Part shown: one piece after another, positions 1 through 7,865 of the stretch | How positions within the stretch are numbered: the stretch's first letter is position 1 | Layout: each line of letters opens with the position of its first letter | Origin: Thalassospira lucentensis MCCC 1A00383 = DSM 14000 | Lineage (GTDB): Bacteria; Pseudomonadota; Alphaproteobacteria; Rhodospirillales; Thalassospiraceae | Length of the DNA: 64,000 nucleotides | Assembly (NCBI RefSeq): GCF_000421265.1 | Contig: NZ_ATWN01000011.1 | Span: forward strand, 62,001-126,000 | Direction: 5' to 3' | Program-made: the position numbers and the translations under genes | Notes under the pieces: model-generated | What the model was told of the DNA's origin: nothing | The model's database searches: none | What the model saw: only the letters and a program-made list of their open reading frames with translations

Positions 1-885
1 CGTGTAAAACTGTCGCCCGATGCGGCCAATGATCCCGGCGTATCCCAGATCGAGCGCGAACGCGGTAAGGAAATTGCCGCCAAACTTGCCATGCCGCAAT
101 TGACCCGCGCGTGGCAGATGCTGCTTAAGGGGCTTGAAGAAACACGGATTGCGCCATCCCCCATTCAGGCGGCTGAAATGATCCTGATCCGGCTGGCCTA
201 TGCTGCGGAAATGCCATCGCCCGGTGATCTGATCAAAAAACTTCGCAGCGACATGGCCAATACCGGTGCGAACGCACCACAAGGTGGTGGCAATGGTGGC
301 GGCGGTAACGGCGGTGGTCCCGGTCCGCGTATGCAGGTTGTTAATGGCGGCGGCGGCAGTGCCGCTGCGGTGGCGCAAAGTCGCCCCGACCCGCTTGGCG
401 CCCCTGAACAGGTTGAACAGCCGGTTTACGCCAAAATGCCCGAAAGCTTTGTCGAGGTCGCCGACCTTCTGGCAAAGGACCGCGAAACAACCGGCATCGC
501 CATGCAGGTCAAAAACTATATGCATCTGGTGAAGTTTGAGCCGGGCCGGATCGAATTTCGCCCGGCACGCGGTGCGCGTTCAGACCTGTCGACGCAACTG
601 ATCAAGGCGATGAATAGCCTTACGGGGCAACGGTGGCTTGTCAGTGTTTCGGAACGCGAAGAAGGTGCACCGACCTTAAAGGAACAGGAACTCGAAGCCC
701 TTGAGCAGCGCAAGGCAGATGCCTCGCACGACCCGCTGGTCAAGGCGATCATTGAAGGTTTACCCAAAGCCAAAATCGTTGCCGTCCACCTACCACCCGG
801 CCAAGAAGAAACCGCCGGTGAAGAGGACGAAAGCGGTTCAGTATATGACGATGCGTTTTATCTCGAAGGAGACGACGAGCTATGA
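1..885 (+). CDS. dnaX: DNA polymerase III subunit gamma/tau, 3' part
   Basis: This is the C-terminal part of the clamp-loader ATPase subunit; the gene enters from the left edge and its reading frame is open from base 1. The first 75 or so residues are the end of the helical collar domain (QAAEMILIRLAYAAEMPSP). A glycine-rich linker at about 265-360 (GGGNGGGGNGGG) follows. The last 165 residues resemble the tau-specific region that contacts the polymerase alpha subunit and helicase, including KNYMHLVKFEPGRIEFRP. The stop overlaps the ybaB start (ATGA), so dnaX, ybaB and probably recR are cotranscribed. A run of six A at 235-240 sits exactly at the end of the collar domain and could allow slippage to a gamma form. 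The ATPase domain lies outside the window. Confidence 0.93.
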   Translation, partial: RVKLSPDAANDPGVSQIERERGKEIAAKLAMPQLTRAWQMLLKGLEETRIAPSPIQAAEMILIRLAYAAEMPSPGDLIKKLRSDMANTGANAPQGGGNGGGGNGGGPGPRMQVVNGGGGSAAAVAQSRPDPLGAPEQVEQPVYAKMPESFVEVADLLAKDRETTGIAMQVKNYMHLVKFEPGRIEFRPARGARSDLSTQLIKAMNSLTGQRWLVSVSEREEGAPTLKEQELEALEQRKADASHDPLVKAIIEGLPKAKIVAVHLPPGQEETAGEEDESGSVYDDAFYLEGDDEL

Positions 886-1205
886 AGAATCTTGCAGGGA
901 TGCTCAAACAGGCCCAGCAAATGCAGTCCAAAATGCAGGACATGCAAGAAGGTCTGGTTGAACTTGAGATCGAAGGCCAGTCCGGTGCGGGCATGGTCAA
1001 GGTAATGCTTAATGGCAAAGGCGAAATGCGTGGCCTTTCGCTTGATAAAAGCATTGTCGACCCGAACGATACCGAGGTTCTCGAAGACCTGATTGTGGCT
1101 GCCTATAACGACGCCAAGGTCAAAGTCGAAGCTGCGGTTCAGGAAAAGATGAAAGACGTCACCGGCGGCATGAACCTGCCCGAAGGTTTCAAGCTTCCAT
1201 TCTGA
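882..1205 (+). CDS. ybaB: YbaB/EbfC family nucleoid-associated protein
   Basis: A 107-residue protein of the YbaB/EbfC family, small dimeric DNA-binding proteins that coat the nucleoid. The sequence shows the family pattern: an N-terminal helix rich in Gln and Met (residues 1-25, LKQAQQMQSKMQDMQ), a beta sheet (GQSGAGMVKVMLNGKGEMRGL) and a C-terminal helix (LEDLIVAAYNDAKVKVE) ending in MNLPEGFKLPF. The length is normal for the family. It overlaps dnaX by four bases and precedes recR, the classic dnaX-ybaB-recR order, which makes the identification very safe. The exact cellular role of the family remains debated. Confidence 0.95.
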   Translation: MKNLAGMLKQAQQMQSKMQDMQEGLVELEIEGQSGAGMVKVMLNGKGEMRGLSLDKSIVDPNDTEVLEDLIVAAYNDAKVKVEAAVQEKMKDVTGGMNLPEGFKLPF

Positions 1206-1323
1206 TCTGACGTTGGATCATTTAAGAATTTCGCGCATTCATCGCGCAAAATGAAGGGTGGCATTGCGCCGCCCTTTGTTTTTGATACAAGCTAAAGCAT
1301 GTTGCATTAAGAACGGGGTCACG

Positions 1324-1917
1324 ATGACCGGACGGGAAATCGAAAATCTGATTAAACTTCTGTCGCGTCTACCGGGTCTTGGCCCGCGATCCGCACGCCG
1401 GGCTGTGTTGCAGATGCTTAAAAAACCCGAAATGCTGATGCTCCCGCTTGCCGATTCCCTGCGTGCGACGGCGGATGCCATGACCACCTGCAGCAATTGC
1501 GGCAATATCGATGTCACCGATCCCTGTCACATCTGTGCCGACTATAACCGGGGCCCCGACATCATTTGTGTTGTCGAGGAAGTCCAAGACCTTTGGGCGC
1601 TGGAACGCGGTGCATCTTTCAAGGGGCAATACCATGTCCTTGGCGGCACGTTATCGCCACTTGATGGGGTTGGCCCGGATGACCTGAAGATTGATCAATT
1701 GATCAACCGGGCGCGCGCAGATGAAGTAACCGAAGTCATCCTTGCCACCAATGCCACGGTTGATGGCCAAACCACCGCACATTACATCACCGAACGCCTG
1801 ATCGAAACCGGGGTCAAAGTCACCCGTCTTGCCCATGGCGTTCCGGTTGGAGGCGAGCTTGACTATCTTGATGATGGCACGCTGGCCGCAGCCCTTCGGT
1901 CGCGTAGCGTGGTTTAA
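1324..1917 (+). CDS. recR: recombination mediator protein RecR
   Basis: RecR works with RecF and RecO to load RecA at single-stranded gaps. The 197-residue product has the helix-hairpin-helix [11 protein letters not shown] (residues 17-27), a C4 zinc motif (C56, C59, C68, C71 in [16 protein letters not shown]), and a Toprim domain beginning near residue 80 ([15 protein letters not shown]) with [15 protein letters not shown]. The frame stays open upstream to 1258. I placed the start at ATG 1324 because [18 protein letters not shown] is the usual N-terminus and gives the normal family length. It is the last gene of the dnaX-ybaB-recR group and is followed by a hairpin terminator. Confidence 0.95.
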   Translation: MTGREIENLIKLLSRLPGLGPRSARRAVLQMLKKPEMLMLPLADSLRATADAMTTCSNCGNIDVTDPCHICADYNRGPDIICVVEEVQDLWALERGASFKGQYHVLGGTLSPLDGVGPDDLKIDQLINRARADEVTEVILATNATVDGQTTAHYITERLIETGVKVTRLAHGVPVGGELDYLDDGTLAAALRSRSVV

Positions 1918-1945
1918 CAGCCACCACACCGTTGTGTATTCCAAT

Positions 1946-1974
1946 AAAAAAGGCAGCACCCCATGCTGCCTTTC
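1946..1974. terminator. bidirectional terminator between recR and aroQ
   Basis: An 8-bp perfect stem (AGGCAGCA at 1951-1958, TGCTGCCT at 1964-1971) with a 5-base loop is flanked by A-rich sequence on the left and T on the right. It lies between the convergent recR and aroQ genes and can serve both strands; the A run at 1946-1951 favours the minus strand. Confidence 0.75.
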
Positions 1975-2036
1975 GAATACTATTTGGGTTGAGGCGTGAT
2001 TATTCAAACCACAGATCCATCAAAATCCTTATAAAA

Positions 2037-2489
2037 TCAGGATTTAGACCCTGAAGTTTTTTCAGCTGCTAAACGAGTTGCCAATTCATATCCATAGGCA
2101 CCCGCACCGGCCATCACCGCATCAGCCACCGGGCTGATCCAGCTTTTATGACGGAATTCTTCGCGCGCATGCGGGTTGGAAATATGCAGCTCGATGATAT
2201 AGCCATCGAAGGTTTTTAGCGCATCGTGAATGGCCGCCGACGTATGGGTATAAGCCCCGGCATTGATAATGATTGCAGCTGATTTTTCACGGGCTTCGTG
2301 AATCAGATCAATGATCGCACCTTCGTGGTTCGACTGACCGAACCGCACAGTGACATTCAAATCCTTGGCCAGGGCCGCACATTTTGTTTCGATGGTTTGC
2401 AGCGTGTCATAGCCATAAATCTCTGGCTGGCGTTGCCCAAGCAGATTCAGGTTCGGTCCATTGATGACAAGAATTTCCGGCACGCTCAT
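2037..2489 (-). CDS. aroQ: type II 3-dehydroquinate dehydratase
   Basis: This enzyme interconverts 3-dehydroquinate and 3-dehydroshikimate as a dodecamer. The 150-residue product carries the family motifs: NGPNLNLLG at residues 10-18, the catalytic tyrosine Y25 in RQPEIYG, INAGAYTHTS near residue 75, and ELHISNPHAREEFRHKS near residue 100 with the catalytic histidine. It is the last gene of the minus-strand quinate/shikimate operon, 23 bases after the dehydratase-HPPD gene. Its job here may therefore be catabolic, making dehydroshikimate from dehydroquinate, although the same protein could also serve aromatic amino acid synthesis. Whether the genome has another copy cannot be seen. Confidence 0.95.
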   Translation of the reverse strand: MSVPEILVINGPNLNLLGQRQPEIYGYDTLQTIETKCAALAKDLNVTVRFGQSNHEGAIIDLIHEAREKSAAIIINAGAYTHTSAAIHDALKTFDGYIIELHISNPHAREEFRHKSWISPVADAVMAGAGAYGYELATRLAAEKTSGSKS

Positions 2490-2512
2490 GTGTATTCCCC
2501 TGAATCCAATTT

Positions 2513-4390
2513 TTATTTCGCAACGTCGCTGCGACGGTTCATCCGTGTCTGGGACGCCAGCCTGATTGGCGCATTGGCCGCCCCGAAACCACGATACGCC
2601 CGACGCTCCACCAGTTCAAAGAAGAAACGGTTGGCAAAGGTCTTGGTATAGGCCTGATAATATTCACCTTCGTCGTCGCGGTCATACAGAATATTACCCG
2701 CACGCAGCCGGTCAAGCAATTGTGGCTCAAGCCCGAAACGGGCTTCGATGTCGTCATAATAATTTTCAGGGATCGGTAAAATTTCAACACCGTTCTTCTG
2801 ACAAAAAGCAACGGTTTCGAAAATATCGTCGCTTGAAAATGCCAGATGCTGAACCCCACTCCCAAAGAACTCGTTTAAGAACTGGGAATGCTGAGTATTG
2901 GGGCTTTGCGACCCGTTCAGGATCAAGCGCAACGCATCGCTTTGCACCACCTGACTTTGCACAAGCCCGCCGGGATCAGGAATATCAAGAGTTGGCATTT
3001 TCCCCAGATCAAAGATCGAAGTGAAATACAGAACCCAGGCCAACATTTCCTCATATTGCATCGAATAGGAAACATGGTCGACAGCGCGCAGTTTTGCTTT
3101 TGCACTGTCTGTCGTCGCTGGTTGGGCAGAATCAAATTCGACATCCCAGATACGCGAAAGTTCGCTATGGTCATCAAGGAAATAGACCAGACTGCCGCCA
3201 ACACCGCGGATGGCTGGCATTTCAATTTCGCCCTCGCCAACCGCCTGACTAAACGGTGCCGCCAGCAAGGATTGCGCCCGATCAAGGGTTGCCTTGGCAT
3301 CATCAACCTTAAGCCCGACCGCACAAACCGACGGGCCATGCACGATGTTATAGGAATGCGCGAACCCGTCCTTGTCGCAGTTGATCACAAGGTTGATGTC
3401 GCCCTGCTTCCACCAACTCACGGCCTTTGACTTGTGGCTGCCGCGTTTTTCAAAGCCCAGCCCGGCCAACAGGGTTGCCAGCTTTTCTGCGGTGTCTTCC
3501 TCAACCGCGAACTCGACAAAGGCAACTTCCTTGGCATGCGCTTTGGGCGGCAGGATGGCGGCCTTTTCACCGACCTTAACGCCTTCAATCCCATCGCCAA
3601 GATAAATCAACGACCGCAAGCCATCCTTCGCAACATTCTTGGTCGAGCTTGACCGGAACTGATCGTTGAAGATTTCAAGGGATAGCGGCCCGTCATAGCC
3701 GGTCATGGCAAGATTGCGCATGAAGTCACCCAGCGGGAAATCGCCCTGCCCCGGGAAACACCGGAAATGGCGGCTCCACGATAGCGGATCCATTTCAAGG
3801 GTCGGCGCATCGGCGACCTGAACCAGGAAAATCTTATCCCCGGGGATCGATGAAATTGCATCAAGCGGCACCTTGCGCGCGATGATGTGGAAAGTATCAA
3901 GAACCAGACCGACATTGGGATGATTGGCCCGGCGCACAACTTCCCAGCTGTCGCGATAATCACTGATATGCTTGCCCCATGACAGGGCTTCGAACGCGAT
4001 GCGAAGTTCACGCTTGGCAGCCCGGTCGCCAAGTTCGGCCAGATCCTTTGCCGCACGATCAAGTCCGCCCAGTGATTGGGGCGATACGTTCGAACAGACC
4101 ATCAAAAGGTCAGTCCCAAGTTCTTCCATCAAGTCAAACTTGCGCTCGGCCCGCTCAAACGCACGGGTGCGCTGGGGTTCGGGCATGCCTTCAAAATCGC
4201 GGAACGGCTGAAACGTCACCAGCTTGAGGCCAAGATCGCGAATGGTCTTGCCAACATCGGCGGGCGATCCATCAAAGGACAGAAGATCGTTTTCAAAAAT
4301 CTCGACACCATCAAAACCGGCTGCGGCAATGGCATCGAGTTTTTCCTGAAGATCACCAGACAACGAAACTGTTGCGATCGAGGTCAGCAT
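2513..4390 (-). CDS. quiC: 3-dehydroshikimate dehydratase fused to HPPD-like domain (QuiC1 type)
   Basis: A 625-residue fusion protein. The N-terminal TIM barrel (about 1-270) belongs to the sugar-phosphate isomerase-like dehydratases that turn 3-dehydroshikimate into protocatechuate. The expected metal ligands are present at E134 (AFEALSWG), D165 and H168 (LDTFHI), Q191 (VQVADAP) and E239 (LSLEIFN). The C-terminal half (about 285-605) is a VOC-fold domain like 4-hydroxyphenylpyruvate dioxygenase and keeps three possible iron ligands, H439, H515 and E592. The start at 4390 is chosen because GGAGG lies just upstream of this ATG; an in-frame start 14 codons earlier has no such support. It sits in the quinate/shikimate operon between the GntR regulator and aroQ. 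Whether the dioxygenase half is active cannot be told from sequence. Confidence 0.93.
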   Translation of the reverse strand: MLTSIATVSLSGDLQEKLDAIAAAGFDGVEIFENDLLSFDGSPADVGKTIRDLGLKLVTFQPFRDFEGMPEPQRTRAFERAERKFDLMEELGTDLLMVCSNVSPQSLGGLDRAAKDLAELGDRAAKRELRIAFEALSWGKHISDYRDSWEVVRRANHPNVGLVLDTFHIIARKVPLDAISSIPGDKIFLVQVADAPTLEMDPLSWSRHFRCFPGQGDFPLGDFMRNLAMTGYDGPLSLEIFNDQFRSSSTKNVAKDGLRSLIYLGDGIEGVKVGEKAAILPPKAHAKEVAFVEFAVEEDTAEKLATLLAGLGFEKRGSHKSKAVSWWKQGDINLVINCDKDGFAHSYNIVHGPSVCAVGLKVDDAKATLDRAQSLLAAPFSQAVGEGEIEMPAIRGVGGSLVYFLDDHSELSRIWDVEFDSAQPATTDSAKAKLRAVDHVSYSMQYEEMLAWVLYFTSIFDLGKMPTLDIPDPGGLVQSQVVQSDALRLILNGSQSPNTQHSQFLNEFFGSGVQHLAFSSDDIFETVAFCQKNGVEILPIPENYYDDIEARFGLEPQLLDRLRAGNILYDRDDEGEYYQAYTKTFANRFFFELVERRAYRGFGAANAPIRLASQTRMNRRSDVAK

Positions 4391-4483
4391 ATTATCCCTC
4401 CGGAATGCAGGTGTGAGCACCGGGTCATTCACCGCAGGGATTTGGAGTTAAGCCATGACGCGCCGGGATGGCGCATGGCCAAT

Positions 4484-5137
4484 TCAATCCTGCGGACGAC
4501 GCCGATAGGTTTCAATATGGTCGGTCAGTTTTGCAATCGCGCCATCAAGGTCACGCGCCAGCGCGAGGTCATAAATCGCGCGATGCTCGTCGATAATGTC
4601 ATGGGCGCGAAAGCCGTGCGTCTTAAGCTCGATCACCACATAACGACGGAACTGATCGAAAATTTCGCGGTGCAGCCGCATGTGCAGATCCGATCCGCAC
4701 GCCGATATCAACGCCTGATGAAACTCGCGGTCATACTGGCTCCAGCGGACCGTAAGTTCACGGCTTTCTTCGGAAAGCATCTGCTTTTCAACAGCCGAGA
4801 GCTTGTGATGGGCACCGGCAACGCGGGCTTCCCACTCGACATCTCCTTGTTTGATTGAGGCGGCCAGACCTTCGCATTCAAGTAGCAGCCGCATCGACGT
4901 CAACTCCTTGAAATTGGACGGCGATGTTTCGACAACACGAAACCCCTTCTGGCCTTCGACAAAGACAAATCCCGATGCGACAAGGCGATTTAGCACTTCG
5001 CGCAGCGTATTGACCCCGGCGTTATAACGTTCGCGCAGGGCATCAAGCTTAAGCTTCACGCCGGGCTGTAACTCGCCATACAGAATATCATCGCGAATTT
5101 CGTTATAGACCGTTTCGGCCACTGTGCTGCTGCTCAT
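4484..5137 (-). CDS. GntR family regulator, FCD subfamily
   Basis: A 217-residue one-component regulator with an N-terminal winged helix (about 5-70, with LREVLNRLVASGFVFVEG) and a C-terminal all-helical FCD ligand domain. The likely metal or ligand-site residues are in DREFHQALISACG, DEHRAIYDL and TDHIETY. It is encoded inside the operon, between the shikimate/quinate dehydrogenase and the dehydroshikimate dehydratase. It is therefore probably the local repressor, responding to quinate, shikimate or a downstream intermediate. A possible FCD-type operator is noted at 9001-9011 upstream of the first gene. The ligand is an inference from context. Confidence 0.9.
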   Translation of the reverse strand: MSSSTVAETVYNEIRDDILYGELQPGVKLKLDALRERYNAGVNTLREVLNRLVASGFVFVEGQKGFRVVETSPSNFKELTSMRLLLECEGLAASIKQGDVEWEARVAGAHHKLSAVEKQMLSEESRELTVRWSQYDREFHQALISACGSDLHMRLHREIFDQFRRYVVIELKTHGFRAHDIIDEHRAIYDLALARDLDGAIAKLTDHIETYRRRPQD

Positions 5138-5146
5138 CGTGCTCCC

Positions 5147-5995
5147 CTAACCCGTCAATGCCTCGGGATAGGCATTGAAATAATCGTGTCTTGCAGCATC
5201 GGCATCAATTTCTGCCCCACTGAAAACTTCGAATGCTTCAATACCCTGAAAGAAGAAGAGTTCAAAGCCGGTCATGACTTCAATCCCCGATTTCGTCGCT
5301 GTGCGCAGGAACGCCGTTTCGACCGGGGTATAAACCGCATCGAACGCCCATTTCTGACCACCCAGCAAGTCAACGTCAAACGGACAGCCCGGATACTGGT
5401 TCATACCGATCGGCGTACAATTGATCAGGCCATCGGCACTGCGCACCGCATCTGACAGGTTTTCTGCCCCGACAAATTCGGCCTGCGCATCCGCCGCTGT
5501 TAACGTCGCAACCAGTTCTTCGCCACGCGCGATGTCCTTGTCATGGACCAGGATTTTATCCGCCCCCAACCCACGCAGACCAAACGCCGTTGCAAGGCCA
5601 ACACCACCCGCACCAAGCTGTAAAACCGTTCCCGGCTTTGCATCCCCGAACTGCTTTTTGTAGCCGCGCATAAAGCCAACAAAATCGGTGTTGTCCCCGC
5701 GCCAGCCATCTTCGCGAAACACAACCGTATTCACCGCAGCAAGGGCTGCTGGCAGACGTTTACGCGGTGTGATCAGTTTGCGCGCACTGGTTTTATATGG
5801 ATGGGTGACATTGACCCCCGCATAACCTTTTTCCGAACAGGTGGTCAGCTGTTTGATCAGATCGAAATCCTCAATCTGATCGCTGTCGAGATAGTCGTAA
5901 CTAACATCCATCCCGCACATACGGCCGAGCAACACGTGCAGTCTGGCCGACTGGCTGCGTGAAATGCCTTTACCGATAAGACCGAGTTTCAACAT
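5147..5995 (-). CDS. quinate/shikimate dehydrogenase (AroE/QuiB family)
   Basis: A 282-residue shikimate dehydrogenase family enzyme. Visible motifs are the substrate-binding S-x-S near residues 12-16, the catalytic lysine K68 in NVTHPYK, D104 in NTDFVGF, the Rossmann motif GAGGVG (128-133) and the C-terminal GFELFFFQG. After the second beta strand the sequence reads VHDKDIARG (150-158). NADP-dependent AroE proteins usually have NRT or NRS there, so the acidic residues suggest NAD use and a catabolic role. The gene lies 11 bases after the TRAP permease and 9 bases before gntR, inside the degradation operon. It probably oxidises quinate to 3-dehydroquinate and/or shikimate to 3-dehydroshikimate. 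I leave the symbol open because aroE versus quiB depends on cofactor. Confidence 0.9.
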   Translation of the reverse strand: MLKLGLIGKGISRSQSARLHVLLGRMCGMDVSYDYLDSDQIEDFDLIKQLTTCSEKGYAGVNVTHPYKTSARKLITPRKRLPAALAAVNTVVFREDGWRGDNTDFVGFMRGYKKQFGDAKPGTVLQLGAGGVGLATAFGLRGLGADKILVHDKDIARGEELVATLTAADAQAEFVGAENLSDAVRSADGLINCTPIGMNQYPGCPFDVDLLGGQKWAFDAVYTPVETAFLRTATKSGIEVMTGFELFFFQGIEAFEVFSGAEIDADAARHDYFNAYPEALTG

Positions 5996-6006
5996 GGGAC
6001 GGTATC

Positions 6007-7275
6007 CTAAAATCCAAACAGTTCCGGCAAGAAGGTGACAATGCCCGGAACAAATGTGATGACCAGCAACACAAACAATTCAACAAGGAAGAATGGCATG
6101 ATCGCCTTGATCATTCTGGCCATGCCAACACCGGCAATCGCATCGGCAACAAACAGGCACAAGCCCATCGGTGGTGTGATCAGGCCAATCATCAGATTGA
6201 AAATAACAATGATGCCAAAGTGGGTCGGGTCGATACCAAGGCTCAGCGCAATCGGATGCAGGATCGGCACCAGCACCAACATCGCGGCAATACCCTCAAG
6301 AGCAAGACCAACCACCAGTAACATCAGGTTAATCAGGATCAGGAACATGGCCGGGCTGTCGACATAGCCCAGAACAAACTGGCTGACCGCCTGAGGAATA
6401 CCGGCAAACGTCATGAACCAGTTGGCCGCAGCCACCGTCCCCATAATGATCAGGATGCTTGAAGAATCACGCATCGCACCGGAAAATATCCCCGGAAGGT
6501 CGCCCGGTTTGAGTTCGCGAAACACAAACAACCCGACAACGAGCGCATAAAACACCGCAAAGCTTGCCGCCTCGGTCGGTGTGACAATCCCTGCAAGGAT
6601 CGATCCGATGACAAAGATCGGCATAAACAGCGGGATCACACCGTTCCAAAGCGCACTCAGCTTTTCACGGAAATTCATCCGTTCACGCGGGGTGGCATAG
6701 TTCTTTACAAAGAACCGGACATAAATCGACAGCGCCATCGCCAGCAACAAGCCCGGAACAATCCCTGCCAAGAACAGGGCCGGTACCGACACATTGCTTG
6801 TGATCAGCGCATAGATGATCACGGGAATACTTGGCGGAATGATCGGACCAATCACCGATGATGCTGCCGTAAGCGCGGCAGCGAAATCACGCGGATAGCC
6901 TTCCTTTTCCATCGACGGGATAAAAATACGGCCAATGGCCGAGGTGTCCGCCACCGCCGAGCCGGACAGTCCGGCAAAGATCACCGATGACCAGATATTG
7001 ACCTGCGCCAGTCCGGCCTTGGCATGACCGACCAACGCATTGGCCAGATTGATCACACGCGATGTAATGCCGCTGGCATTCATCAATTCACCGGCCAGCA
7101 CGAATAGCGGGATCGCCAAAATGGTAAAACTATCCATGCCAGCGAAAATGCGTTGGGGCAGCAAATCGATGCTAAAGGTGCCAGACCCGATATAGGCGGC
7201 AATGCCAAGTGCAATCGCAAATGCGACCGGTGCGCCAATCGCCAGTAAAACAAGCAGGGTAACGCCGGTAATCAT
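6007..7275 (-). CDS. dctM: TRAP transporter large permease (DctM family), quinate/shikimate operon
   Basis: A 422-residue polytopic membrane protein of the DctM/TRAP-T large subunit family, with about 12 hydrophobic segments. Family signatures include FTILAIPLFVLAGELMNASGI near residue 50, SGSAVADTSAIG near 105, and IGPIIPPSIPVIIY near 140. It couples sodium entry to import of the acid handed over by the periplasmic binding protein. It overlaps the small permease gene by four bases and is followed closely by the dehydrogenase gene. The substrate is therefore most likely quinate, shikimate or a related cyclic acid; this is inferred from the operon. Confidence 0.93.
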   Translation of the reverse strand: MITGVTLLVLLAIGAPVAFAIALGIAAYIGSGTFSIDLLPQRIFAGMDSFTILAIPLFVLAGELMNASGITSRVINLANALVGHAKAGLAQVNIWSSVIFAGLSGSAVADTSAIGRIFIPSMEKEGYPRDFAAALTAASSVIGPIIPPSIPVIIYALITSNVSVPALFLAGIVPGLLLAMALSIYVRFFVKNYATPRERMNFREKLSALWNGVIPLFMPIFVIGSILAGIVTPTEAASFAVFYALVVGLFVFRELKPGDLPGIFSGAMRDSSSILIIMGTVAAANWFMTFAGIPQAVSQFVLGYVDSPAMFLILINLMLLVVGLALEGIAAMLVLVPILHPIALSLGIDPTHFGIIVIFNLMIGLITPPMGLCLFVADAIAGVGMARMIKAIMPFFLVELFVLLVITFVPGIVTFLPELFGF

Positions 7276-7754
7276 GCTTCACCCCCGGTCGACACGGCTT
7301 TAAAGAACGAAATAATGCGTAAAATAGCTGCGATCACCAGACAGATACCGCCAACGGTAATCGCGACCTGCGCCCAATACATTTGAATGCCAATACCAGA
7401 TGCGACAATGCCACCACGTTTTCCGGCAAAAATCAGCCCGGCATAGGCAAGGATGCCGCCCAGCACCAATGTAGCGACATCAACCAGCAGACTGAGCTTG
7501 CGCCGGAACTTCTCGGGAACGGTATCAATGACAATGCTGAAAGTAATCTGTTTGCCCTGCAAATAGGCGTAGGCAACGCCAAACATGCAGCCATAGATCA
7601 TCGCATATTTTGCGATCTCCTCGCTCCATTGCAGGGGGGCGGAAAACAGGTAACGGCTCACACTGCCAGCAAAAACAACACCAAAGACAACGAGGATACT
7701 GATCCCCGAAAGTCCGGCGAGCAAACGCATAAACGCAATTTCGACGCGTTGCAT
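7272..7754 (-). CDS. dctQ: TRAP transporter small permease (DctQ family), quinate/shikimate operon
   Basis: A four-helix DctQ-type subunit of about 160 residues that partners the large permease. Hydrophobic segments are visible around residues 8-30, 45-65, 83-105 and 125-150, with the family motif WSEEIAKYAMIYG between the first two. The start is uncertain. ATG 7754 has only a GGGGG stretch upstream, while ATG 7772 and TTG 7781 lie in frame further up without a clear ribosome site. It overlaps dctM by four bases, indicating translational coupling. A stem-loop separates it from the binding-protein gene, which may keep its expression below that of dctP. Confidence 0.9.
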   Translation of the reverse strand: MQRVEIAFMRLLAGLSGISILVVFGVVFAGSVSRYLFSAPLQWSEEIAKYAMIYGCMFGVAYAYLQGKQITFSIVIDTVPEKFRRKLSLLVDVATLVLGGILAYAGLIFAGKRGGIVASGIGIQMYWAQVAITVGGICLVIAAILRIISFFKAVSTGGEA

Positions 7755-7819
7755 GGGGGTCCCCCGGATCATCGCGGACAACGGAATGCTTTTAGAAAAA
7801 GCATGGCGGCGGGAGAAAA

Positions 7820-7857
7820 GGACGGACCAGGCTCAAAGGAGAAACACCCGGTCCGCC
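7820..7857 (-). other. intercistronic stem-loop between dctP and dctQ
   Basis: GACGGACC (7821-7828) pairs with GGTCCGCC (7850-7857), 8 pairs with one G-U when read on the minus strand. It stands directly after the dctP stop. There is no long T run, so it looks more like an RNA-stabilising or attenuating hairpin than a full terminator. An even stronger hairpin occupies the same place in the second TRAP operon. Confidence 0.55.
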
Positions 7858-7865
7858 AAAACCGA

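Noticed and set aside
265-360. short tandem repeat / repeat element in dnaX
   Set aside because: The GGC/GGT repetition simply encodes the glycine-rich linker in frame; it is not an inserted element.
1258-1323. upstream extension of recR
   Set aside because: The added residues ([13 protein letters not shown]) do not resemble the family N-terminus and the ATG at 1324 gives the standard protein.
4076-4858. 260-codon plus-strand frame between quiC and gntR
   Set aside because: Antisense to both genes and lacking motifs; the two minus-strand proteins are clearly real.
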